A stretch of 50,337 nt of DNA from Knoxdaviesia capensis (lineage: Eukaryota; Ascomycota; Sordariomycetes; Microascales; Gondwanamycetaceae). Positions 13,451-23,700 of this stretch are shown one piece after another; position 1 is the stretch's first letter; each line of letters starts with the position of its first letter. The translations under genes were made by a program, and so were the position numbers. Location: contig LNGK01000020.1 in the NCBI GenBank assembly GCA_001510575.1, positions 1-50,337 on the forward strand. Direction: 5' to 3'. The notes below the pieces were generated by a model. The model saw only the letters and a program-made list of their open reading frames with translations, ran no database searches and was not told the origin of the DNA.

Positions 13451-13961
13451 TTATTATTCCTATCTAACTACTATTTAGACTCGCTTTATATTATATTTCT
13501 TTCTATATACTTAAAAAAGTTAAAAAGGATAAAAAAAAAAAGAGGACCCCTAGAAGAATATAAAAATAATTAAAAACCGCTCGTAGTATAAGTATAAAAT
13601 TATATAAAGGGAAGTCCTTTTAATATCCTTTACTAGTTAAANGTAGATCGCGGACGATCTAGTTAAGAAAGGGGATCTTATAGATCCCTAATAGGTTAGA
13701 GTATATTATAATTACGTATAAACGTATATTAATATACGTAGATACTACCTAGCGGTAAGTATTTAGGTATATATCTATATATATATAAATGCCTTAAAGA
13801 GCTAGTAAAAGACCTATAAAAGGTAGATATCTACCGCGCTTTTATAGGAAATATCTTAAGATAGAAAAAATTTAAGCTTCCTTTTATATATATTTCTCTA
13901 TACGTGCCTTATAATTATAACTTATTTATTAGTCCTTTAGACTATATATCTAGGAATCACA
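13450..13961 (+). other. non-coding 3' region of gypsy copy 2, probably holding the 3' LTR
   Basis: It is nearly identical to 7690-8200, including the purine run near 13530-13552, TATATAAAGGG near 13602 and the terminal AATCACA. The element end at 13961 is set by divergence from copy 1. The base at 13642 is undetermined. Confidence 0.5.
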
Positions 13962-14770
13962 CTAGTAGCTATTATTATATAGAAATAGACGCTAATACTA
14001 AACCCCTATCCGTTCTCTTATAGATAGCGCTACTAAGTTTACTCCCTTATAATTAGTATAATAGTACCTCTATATATAGTTAGGCGAGAGGGTTACGTAA
14101 GAATATAATTAGTACTTAATACCTAGATAGGGTAGGCTTAGGCCTAGAATAGGGGGGGGATAGTCGGTAGGTAGAGAGAATACCTTAATATTAACCCTTA
14201 TATATATATAGATACGCCGATCGTTTAAGAGAGCTAAAGTAATAGCTACCTAATAAGGGGGCCTAATAGCTTTATATTTATTAAAGAGATACCTATTAAT
14301 ATATTCCGTTAGAAGGCTATAATAGTAATCGGTATATATAATTATACTAAGATAAGCTATAGTAAATAGGTTAATATCGGTCTCTTCTTATATAGTAACT
14401 TTATTTATAATCGTTAGCTTAGATTAAGGCTCCTAGAAACGTTAGAACTTACTTTATAGAGATACGGTCTACGTAAATTAAGAGTTTCTTAGAGCCTTTA
14501 AATAAATATTAAGATAAGAATTAGGAGATAGTCTACGTAGCTAAGAGAGATATACTTCTATAAATCTCTAGCCGAAGATATAAGATAAAATAGATAAATA
14601 AGTTATATAATAGATATACCGAAGTAAATCTTAATTATTAATTATCCCTATAATTAATATACCTACGGTCCCTAGCCGAATAAATAGTAAGAAAGTACGA
14701 ACTATAGGATAACCTAGTAATAAGAAAGTATAATTAACTCTAAGGATTATTATTTCTAAGCGGCTCTCCT
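13961..14770. repeat. subtelomeric leader module, copy 1
   Basis: About 800 bp that recur almost unchanged at 27789-28600, both times directly in front of the ~238-bp satellite. It contains an oligo-G run near 14153 and a TATATATATA run near 14200. I see no protein frame or RNA gene in it. Its left edge here is the end of gypsy copy 2. Confidence 0.75.
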
Positions 14771-15734
14771 GATTACCTCCTATCTTACTTCTTACTTACG
14801 GAGGACCTATATAAAGGTATTTACTAGGAGTATAATACCCGAGAATATATCTATATATAGTATTCTTTATAGTCTATCTATTTAGCTATTACCCCGTTAT
14901 AGAATATAGATACGGCTAACTACTAAGTATTATTAATATTATAAGTACGGAAGGAATAAGTATAATAGAAGGCGGATAGAAGCTTTCTAGGCGGTCCTCC
15001 CTACTACCTCTTATCTTACTTCTTTACTTATAGAGTACCTATATATAGTAGTATACTAGGAAGTATAATACCCGAGGATATATCTATATATAGCTAACTT
15101 TATAGTCTATCTATTTAGCTACTACCCTACTATAGAATATAGATACGGCTAGCCGCTAAGTATCTTTTACCCGACGGTATAGGTAGAAGGAATAAGTATA
15201 ATAGAAGGCGGATAGAATCTTTCTAGGCGGTCTTCCCTACTACTTCTTATCTTACTTCTTTACCTATAGAGTACCTATATATAGTAGTATACTAGGAAGT
15301 ATAATACCTAAGGATATATCTATATATAGCTTACTTTATAGTTTAGTTTATCTATTTAGCTACTACCCCGCTATAGAATATAGATACGGCTAGCCGCTAA
15401 GTATCTTTTACCCGATAGTATAGGTAGAAGGAATAAGTATAATAGAAGGCGGATAGAAGCTTTCTAGGCGGTCCTCCCTACTACCTCCTATCTTACTTCT
15501 TTACCTATAGAGTACCTATATATAGTAGTATACTAGGAAGTGTGATACCCGAGGATATATCTATATACGGCCTATTTTATAGTCTATCTATTTAGCTACT
15601 ACCCCGCTATAGAATATAGATATAGCTAGCCGCTAAGTATCTTTTACCCGACGGTATAGGTGGAAGGAATAAGTATAATAGAAGGCGGATAGAATCTTTC
15701 TAAGCGGTCCTCCCTACTACCTCCTATCTTACTT
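14770..15734. repeat. ~238-bp satellite, array 1 (four units)
   Basis: Units are marked by CTTTCTAGGCGGTCCTCC-like sequences near 14983, 15218, 15459 and 15695, a spacing of about 235-241 bp. Each unit carries TACCTATATATAGTAGTATA and an AATATAGATACGGCTAG segment. The array is cut on the right by the copia LTR at 15735, inside a unit, showing that the copia element inserted into satellite DNA. Confidence 0.85.
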
Positions 15735-16078
15735 TGTTAGAAATATAGGAAAGGCGGTTAGAATTAGAAGCGTAACTTTATAGTTAATACCATTCATAAA
15801 GGTAGGGGGTAAAAAATAAGATGAGTAGTTAATGGCTATGAAATACTATACTAGAATAGATGGGGGGAAAGCTTCCTTCTTATCCCCTATGGGATCTAGG
15901 CTTCCTCCTATCTAGATCCCTAATACCTTCTAAGGCTTCCCTTCCTATACTAGGCTCTTCGTAAATCTATATTATATCTATTATTATTCCCTAGGCTATT
16001 TATCGTAGCCTTATTCTTTATTATAAACTTCTAGCTATATAAAGGATAATATAATATTAATTAATCTAATATTTAATA
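15735..16078 (-). repeat. 3' LTR of copia copy A
   Basis: 344 bp, beginning TGTTAGAAATATAGG on the plus strand, homologous to the copy B LTRs at 40446-40788 and 45743-46084. The flanking bases on the left are satellite sequence. Adjacent inside the element is the polypurine tract, read on the minus strand as AAGAAGAGG. Confidence 0.85.
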
Positions 16079-18629
16079 CCTCTTCTTAGTTAGAACGTTA
16101 TATACTAGTAGTCCCGCGTACCTCTTAAATAGTACTCTCCTTAATAGCTTAGTTAGTATATCCGCTAATTATTCTACTATAGGTATATATTATACTCTAA
16201 TATTAAGTTCCTATACTCGGTCGATAGTAGAGTAAAGAGGCGTGCTAACATATTTTAGGTTTAGATAGTAAGTAGGTTTCGTAACGGCGGTAATAGTAAC
16301 GGTATTATCCTCTTAGAGGACGATATTCCTAATATAAAAGTTAAGCTTAGTTAGTAAATATTAAAGCTATATTAGGTAGTATATAGTCTCTCGTAACGCG
16401 TAGATCTCGGTTTTAATAGAAGAGTTAGTAGTCCGCCTCTACCGTTTACTATACTAGCTAATAGGGTTATTATTAAGTATAATAACGTAGCTAGTAGTTA
16501 ATTTAAATTTGGCGTCTTCGGTATTACCGTATAAGGTATCGGCCTAGGCGTTTAGTATCTAATCTTATACTATAGGACTCCGTTAGTAGGTAATCCCCTT
16601 CTAAGCGTATCTAGTAAGGTACCGTAGTATACGTTTTAGACCTTTAGCGTATATAATTTATAGGTTATAAGAGAAGCGCGCGTACTAATATATAGCGTAG
16701 GCTACGTTAGGTTAGGTCTTTCTTATAAGGTATAAGAGCTTTCCTATTATTCGATAGTATAAGCCTTAATTAGTAAGTTATATATCTTTATATTCGGGGG
16801 GTAAAAAGGTAACTAGCTTTATTAGCGTAGTTACGGTTTAGTAATTTAAAAGCTAGAACTCCTTTAGTATATCTCTAATATAGGTATCTTAGCTAATTAA
16901 GATACTATCGTTCTCGATCTTAATAGCTATTCTTAGGAGCTATTTAGGCTCTCCTTAGTACTTAGAGATTAAGATACTTACTAGGTCTTTCTCGAATTAA
17001 TTAGCTATAGATTTATTAAGGGAAAGGATTAGTAGGTCGTTAACGTAAGAAGAGATAACTACTCGGGTCTAGGGGTTATAGTAGGTTACGTTATTAGCCT
17101 ATAAAGGCTTAAATCCGATTATTACGAATACCTCTTAGAGGCGAATCTACTACTATCTTCCTAACTACTTTAGTCTATATAATAGTTTTAGTAGAATAAA
17201 ATACTATTAAGCGCTTCCTAACTTCTATCTAACTTTTAGGGCCTCTTCGGGATATTCGTCTAGGTACTTACGTATTATAGGCTTAGGGATAATATAGATC
17301 GTTTCCTTAAGCTCTCCTTATAAGTAGGTAGAGACTACGTTTATCTACCGTAGGGTAGCTCTTATCTTAACTACGAGGGCTAATAGGATCCTCTATATAT
17401 CTAGGGTTACGGTTAATACGAACGTTTTATAGAAATCGACGCCTTCTCGTTATTAAAAGCCTCGAGCGTATTATCTTACTTTCTTCTTAGTTTCGTTACC
17501 TTCCGCGTTAATCTTCTATTAAAAAGCGAGCTTCGTAATAATCGGTTTCTTTAGAGGCTTTCCCTATATTACCTTAAAAGTCTTTATCTTAATAACCTTC
17601 TAAAATTTAATCCTAATAGCTTCTATCTAGGTTCCTATAGCTTTCTAATCTCGTTAAGGGTTACGCTTTAATACTTCGTTAGTATTACGTAAGTAGATTA
17701 AATTAGATATTATTATAAAAGTACTTCTTAGTAGTTAGTCGCTAGCTAATTTATTAAGGTCTTCGAGTTTATCTAGTCTTAAGCGGTTCTTATTAGTAAT
17801 AAGAGGATTCGCGGTCGTAACTTCCTTATCGTCTAATAAGTTCTACGTATTAGACGGTTTTAATACGGCTATTAGCTCCGATACCCCGGATAGCTCCGGT
17901 ACGCTAGATAGCTCTAATACGCTAGATATCCCCTTCTTAAGGATACTACTATTAGTAGTAGCGCTAGCTTTTAACTAGCGTAGCGCTCCTAGAGGGTAAG
18001 ATCGTACGTACTTTCTATATAAAAGCTTATAGATACGTTCCTAAAATCGGATATCCTTAGTAATATATACCTATCCGAATTCTAGAATCTATACTCTATA
18101 AAGATAGTAGCCTTAGTATCTAACTAGGATACCTTCTACGCCCGTAGGTATTAGCTTAGTATTTTAGCTATCGAATTTAGCGCTTAATATCTTTTATCGC
18201 TAGAGGGGGTTTATATATACGATATACTTAGAACCTAGTATTTAAAGGTATAATATATTAACCTTCTCGTATATCCCGTAAGCCTTCTAAAAGGCGCCGA
18301 TTAGCGTATTAAAGCTTTTAAAGATAACCATCTAATTAAGTATATAGATTACCGCGGTTATAATCTTATCTTATAGCTCTAGCGGGATACTCTCGGTAAT
18401 AACGGTTATTTTAGTCTTCTATAAGACCTCGCGGATACTACGCTTAATACGCCTATTCTTAGCTAGGTAGTATAGAGGTAATATTATATACTTAATTCCT
18501 TACTTATTATAGTAAGTAGCTAGCTTCTTAATACTAATATCGGTACCGTTATTACTATAGAGCTTCTTAGGCTTCCGGCCTAGCTTTAGCGCCTATCTCT
18601 TAACGGTCTTCTAGATATATATAAGTATA
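16073..18629 (-). pseudogene. RIP-inactivated copia pol fragment (integrase part, RT, RNase H)
   Basis: Read on the minus strand in one frame. The middle catalytic Asp of integrase, in S-D-N-G-T-D, is Asn here (18551-18553). The RT catalytic Y-V-D-D is Y-V-N-D at 17036-17047. RNase H with the copia-type S-S-A-E-A-E-I-Y region lies near 16400. Integrase before RT before RNase H is the copia order. Stops are TAG and TAA. The 5' portion is lost at 18629. Confidence 0.82.
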
Positions 18630-18900
18630 GTACCTATTCTGTAGCGTCTAGGGCCCCCCCGCCTATATAAAAATTTGCCCGGCCTGGCTATTTTGACTAG
18701 CTGTTTCGAGCGAACGGGCCAGGGCCCCCCGTCTAGGGCCCTACTAATTCGCTCGAAATAGCAAGTATCCTTCTAGCTATAGGGTATGCTAGTGTAGCTA
18801 AACCGTCTAGGGCCCTACTAATTCGCTCGAAATAGTAAGTATCCTTCTAGCTATAGGGTATACTAGTATAGCTAAATATATAGGCTCGTTTGAGCGAAAT
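18630..18900. repeat. GC-rich head module 1 of the minisatellite
   Basis: It begins near TACCTATTCTGTAGCGTCTA, followed by GGGCCCCCCC, a TATATAAAAATTT segment, CCCGGCCTGGC, then GGGCCAGGGCCCCCCG and two copies of a ~77-bp stretch starting GTCTAGGGCCCTACTAATTC. The TGs here (CTGTAG, TTTGCCC, CCTGGC, TTTTGACTAGCTG) have become TA in the second module, giving a direct before-and-after view of RIP. The GC-rich blocks can pair with each other. Confidence 0.75.
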
Positions 18901-20231
18901 AGCTAGTAGAAATAGCTAGTATAGCTATATATACGGGCTTATTCGAGTAAACTAGCTAGTAGAAATAGCTAGTGCTAGCTTATTCGAATAAACTAGCTAG
19001 TAGAAATAGTAAGTACTAGCTTATTCGAGCGGAATAGCTAGTAGAAATAGCTAGTACTAGCTCGTTCGAGTGAAATAGCTAGCGTAGCTAAATACGCGGG
19101 CTCGTTCGAGCGAAATAGCTAGAGTAGCTATATATACGGGCTTATTTAAATAAAATAGCTAGTAGAAATAGCTAGTATAACTATATATACGGGCTTATTC
19201 GAGTAAACTAGCTAGTAGAAATAGCTAAGTAGCTATATATACGGGCTTATTTAAATAAAATAGCTAATAGAAATAGCTAGTATAACTATATATACGGGCT
19301 TATTCGAGTGAACTAGCTAGTAGAAATAGCCGAGTAGCTATATATACGGGCTCGTTTAAATAAAATAGCTAGTAGAAATAGCTAGTATAACTATATATAC
19401 GGGGTTATTCGAGTAAACTAGCTAATAGAAATAGCTAGTGCTAGCTCGTTCGAGCGAAATAGCTAGTAGAAATAGCTAGTACTAGCTCGTTCGAGTAAAC
19501 TAGCTAATAGAAATAGCTAGTATAGCTATATATACGGGCTTATTCGAGTAAACTAGCTAGTAGAAATAGCTAGTATAGCTATATATACGGGCTTATTCGA
19601 GTAAACTAGCTAGTAGAAATAGCTAGTACTAGCTTATTTAAGTAAACTAGCTAGTAGAAATAGCTAGTATTAGCTTATTAAGTAAACTAGCTAGTAGAAA
19701 TAGCTAGTACTAGCTCGTTTAAGTAAAATAGCTAGTCTAGCTATATATACGGGCTTATTTAAGTAAATTAGCTAGTAGAAATAGCTAGTACTAGCTCGTT
19801 TAAGCGAAATAGTTAGTAGAAATAACTAGTACTAGCTCGTTCGAGTAAACTAGCTAGTAGAAATAGCTAGTATAGCTATATATACGGGCTTATTCGAGTA
19901 AACTAGCTAGTAGAAATAGCTAGTACTAGCTTATTTAAGTAAACTAGCTAATAGAAATAACTAGTACTAGCTTATTTAAATAAAATAGTTAGTTTAACTA
20001 TATATACGGGCTTATTCGAGTAAACTAGCTAGTAGAAATAGCTAGTACTAGCTCGTTTAAGTAAAATAGCTAGTCTAGCTATATATACGGGCTCGTTCGA
20101 GTAAACTAGCTAATAGAAATAGCTAGTACTAGCTCGTTTAAGCGAAATAGCTAGTAAAAATAGCTAGTACTAGCTCGTTCGAGTAAACTAGCTAGTAGAA
20201 ATAGCTAGTGTAGCTATATATACGGGCTTAT

Positions 20232-20500
20232 TCGAGTATAGCACCTATTCTATAGCGTCTAGGGCCCCCCCGCCTATATAAAAATTTACCCGGCCTAGCT
20301 ATTTTAACTAGCTATTTCGAGCGAACGGGCCAGGGCCCCCCGTCTAGGGCCCTACTAATTCGCTCGAAATAGTAAGTATCCTTCTAGCTATAGGGTATAC
20401 TAGTATAGCTAAACCGTCTAGGGCCCTACTAATTCGCTCGAAATAGTAAGTATCCTTCTAGCTATAGGGTATACTAGCGTAGCTAAATATATAGGCTCGT
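20232..20500. repeat. GC-rich head module 2 of the minisatellite
   Basis: A copy of 18630-18900, differing mainly by TG to TA changes (CTATAG for CTGTAG, TTTACCC for TTTGCCC, CCTAGC for CCTGGC). It shows that the array is at least two tandem head-plus-minisatellite blocks. Confidence 0.78.
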
Positions 20501-23395
20501 TTAAGCGAAATAGCTAGTAGAAATAGCTAGTATAGCTATATATACGGGCTTATTCGAGTAAACTAGCTAGTAGAAATAGCTAGTACTAGCTTATTCGAGT
20601 AAACTAGCTAGTAGAAATAGCTAGTACTAGCTTATTCGAGTAAACTAGCTAGTAGAAATAGCTAGTACTAGCTCGTTCGAGCGAAATAGCTAGTAGAAAT
20701 AGCTAGTATAGTAATATATACGGGCTTATTCGAGTAAACTAGCTAGTAGAAATAGCTAGTACTAGCTTATTCTAGTAAACTAGCTAGTAGAAATAGCTAA
20801 TACTAGCTTATTCGAGTAAACTAGCTAGTAGAAATAGCTAGTACTAGCTTATTTAAGTGAACTAGTTAGTAGAAATAGCCGAGTAGCTATATATACGGGC
20901 TCGTTTAAATAAAATAGCTAGTAGAAATAGCTAGTATAACTATATATACGGGGTTATTCGAGTAAACTAGCTAGTAGAAATAGCTAGTGCTAGCTCGTTC
21001 GAGCGAAATAGCTAGTAGAAATAGCTAGTGCTAGCTCGTTCGAGTAAACTAGCTAGTAGAAATAGCTAGTGTAGCTGTATATACGGGCTTATTCGAGTGA
21101 ACTAGCTAGTAGAAATAGCTAGTACTAGCTTATTCGAGTAAACTAGCTAGTAGAAATAGCTAGTACTAGCTTATTTAAGTGAACTAGTTAGTGGAAATAG
21201 CCGAGTAGCTATATATACGGGCTCGTTTAAATAAAATAGCTAGTAGAAATAGCTAGTATAACTATATATACGGGGTTATTTAAGTAAACTAGCTAGTAGA
21301 AATAGCTAGTACTAGCTCGTTCGAGCGAAATAGCTAGTAGAAATAGCTAGTGCTAGCTCGTTCGAGTAAACTAGCTAGTAGAAATAGCTAGTATAGCTAT
21401 ATATACGGGCTTATTCGAGTAAACTAGCTAGTAGAAATAGCTAAGTAGCTATATATACGGGCTTATTTAAATAAAATAGCTAATAGAAATAGCTAGTATA
21501 ACTATATATACGGGCTTATTCGAGTGAACTAGCTAGTAGAAATAGCCGAGTAGCTATATATACGGGCTCGTTTAAATAAAATAGCTAGTAGAAATAGCTA
21601 GTATAACTATATATACGGGGTTATTCGAGTAAACTAGCTAATAGAAATAGCTAGTGCTAGCTCGTTCGAGCGAAATAGCTAGTAGAAATAGCTAGTGCTA
21701 GCTCGTTCGAGCGAAATAGCTAGTAGAAATAGCTAGTGCTGGCTCGTTCGAGCGAAATAGCTAGTGGAAATAGCTAGTGTGGCTGTATATACGGGCTTAT
21801 TCGAGTGAACTAGCTAGTAGAAATAGCTAATACTGGCTCGTTCGAGTAAACTAGCTAGTAGAAATAGCTAGTACTAGCTCGTTCGAGTGAACTAGCTAGT
21901 GGAAATAGCTAGTGCTAGCTCGTTCGAGTAAACTAGCTAGTAGAAATAGCTAGTACTAGCTCGTTCGAGCGAAATAGCTAGTAGAAATAGCTAGTACTAG
22001 CTCGTTTAAGCGAAATAGCTAGTAGAAATAGCTAGTATAGCTATATATACGGGCTTATTCGAGTGAACTAGCTAGTAGAAATAGCTAATGCTAGCTCGTT
22101 CGAGCTAAATAGCTAGTAGAAATAGCTAGTAGAAATAGCTAGTACTAGCTCGTTCGAGCGAAATAGCTAGTAGAAATAGCTAGTATAGCTATATATGCGG
22201 GCTTATTTAAGTGAACTAGCTAGTAGAAATAGCTAATGCTAGCTCGTTCGAGCGAACTAGCTAGTAGAAATAGCTAGTGCTAGCTCGTTCGAGCGAAATA
22301 GCTAGTAGAAATAGCTAGTGCTGGCTCGTTCGAGTAAACTAGCTAGTAGAAATAGCTAGTACTAGCTCGTTCGAGTAAACTAGCTAGTAGAAATAGCTAG
22401 TGCTAGCTCGTTCGAGCGAAATAGCTAGTAGAAATAGCTAGTGCTAGCTCGTTCGAGTGAACTAGCTAGTAGAAATAGCTAGTACTAGCTCGTTCGAGCG
22501 AAATAGCTAGTAGAAATAGCTAGTGCTAGCTCGTTCGAGCGAACTAGCTAGTAGAAATAGCTAGTGCTGGCTCGTTCGAGCGAAATAGCTAGTGGAAATA
22601 GCTAGTGTAGCTATATATACGGCCTTATTCGAGTGAACTAGCTAGTAGAAATAGCTAATGCTAGCTCGTTTAAGCTAAATAGCTAGTAGAAATAGCTAGT
22701 AGAAATAGCTAGTGCTAGCTCGTTCGAGCGAAATAGCTAGTGGAAATAGCTAGTGTGGCTATATATACGGGCTTATTCGAGTGAACTAGCTAGTAGAAAT
22801 AGCTAATGCTAGCTCGTTCGAGCGAAATAGCTAGTAGAAATAGCTAGTACTAGCTCGTTCGAGCGAAATAGCTAGTAGAAATAGCTAGTACTAGCTCGTT
22901 CGAGTAAAATAGCTAGTAGAAATAGCTAGTGCTAGCTCGTTTAAGTAAAATAGCTAGCGTAGCTAAATACGCGGGCTTATTCGAGTAAACTAGCTAGTAG
23001 AAATAGCTAGTGCTAGCTCGTTCGAGCGAAATAACTAGTAGAAATAGCTAGTGCTAGCTCGTTTAAGCGAAATAGCTAGTAGAAATAGCTAGTACTAGCT
23101 CGTTCGAGCGAAATAGCTAGTAAAAATAGCTAGTACTAGCTCGTTTAAGTAAAATAGCTAGTTTAGCTATATATACTAGCTTATTTAAGTAAACTAGCTA
23201 GTAGAAATAGCTAGTACTAGCTTATTCGAGCGAAATAGCTAGTAGAAATAGCTAGTACTAGCTCGTTCTAGTAAAATAAATAGTAGAAATAGCTAGTATA
23301 GCTAAATATACGGGCTTATCTTAGTAAACTAGCGAGTAGAAATAGCTAGTCTACGTAAATATACGGGCTCGTTCGAGTAAACTAGCCCGTATAAA

Positions 23396-23700
23396 TACTT
23401 AGTATAGCTAAATATACTATCTTATTTACTTACCTAGTAGTACTAGCCCGTAGTACTAGTAGCTAGTATCTCTAAATATACTAGCTTATTCTAGCGAACT
23501 AGTAGTAGAAACCTAGTATAGCTAAATATACTACCTACTTCGCTTAGATAATATACTAGCTAGTTACTAGTATTTATAGCTTTTTAGAGAGTAGAAATAG
23601 TATATAAATAATCGATAAGTTATATATTATAATATTAAAGCTCTATTATTCTATAAAAAAGAATCGATATATTAAGCTTATCCTAATACTAGTATTATAT
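23396..23700. other. decayed edge of the minisatellite, no gene
   Basis: Scattered remnants of the minisatellite words (CTAGTAGTACTAGCCCGTA, AAATATACTAGCTTATTC) fade out by about 23600, followed by AT-rich sequence. I see no frame, RNA or further repeat. Confidence 0.5.

Larger units (their letters stand above)
8201..13961 (+). mobile_element. Ty3/gypsy LTR retrotransposon, copy 2 (3' portion)
   Basis: The sequence matches copy 1 from 2437 onwards with an offset of 5764 bases at first, growing to 5770 after a 6-base triplet expansion near 9990. Differences from copy 1 are mostly C/T and G/A, very often as a whole CG to TA dinucleotide change. Its 5' part is absent at this place; it begins exactly where copy 1 ends, within the region between protease and RT. 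One undetermined base (n) is at 13642. On the right it abuts the subtelomeric leader module, whose second copy at 27789 shows the undisturbed leader sequence. Confidence 0.85.
15735..18629 (-). mobile_element. Ty1/copia retrotransposon, truncated copy A
   Basis: The 3' half of a minus-strand copia element, matching 40446 to about 43334 of the complete copy B. It has one LTR (15735-16078) and the pol region up to the middle of integrase, then stops at about 18629 where the minisatellite begins. The 5' half, gag and second LTR are missing, so the right junction is a rearrangement or a replacement by the minisatellite. It is more heavily RIP-mutated than copy B. Confidence 0.85.
18630..23395. 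repeat. 41/53-bp minisatellite array with two GC-rich head modules
   Basis: Two interleaved unit types occur. One is 41 bp, built on AGCTCGTTCGAGCGAAATAG followed by CTAGTAGAAATAGCTAGTGCT-like sequence; the other is about 53 bp and adds a TATATATACGGGCTTATTCG segment. Units contain the palindromic cores CTCGTTCGAG, CTAGCTAG and AGCTAGCT variants. Variation between units is largely CG to TA (CTCGTTCGAG to CTTATTTAAG) and TG to TA. Units between about 21600 and 22900 keep many TG pairs (AGTGCTGGCTCG, AGTGTGGCTG), whereas those at 18900-20200 keep few. Decayed units run out near 23395-23560. No gene is seen. Confidence 0.88.

Noticed and set aside
18900..23300. CRISPR-like array
   Set aside because: Units are continuous palindromic tandem repeats with no unique spacers, no adjacent cas genes, and an ascomycete context.
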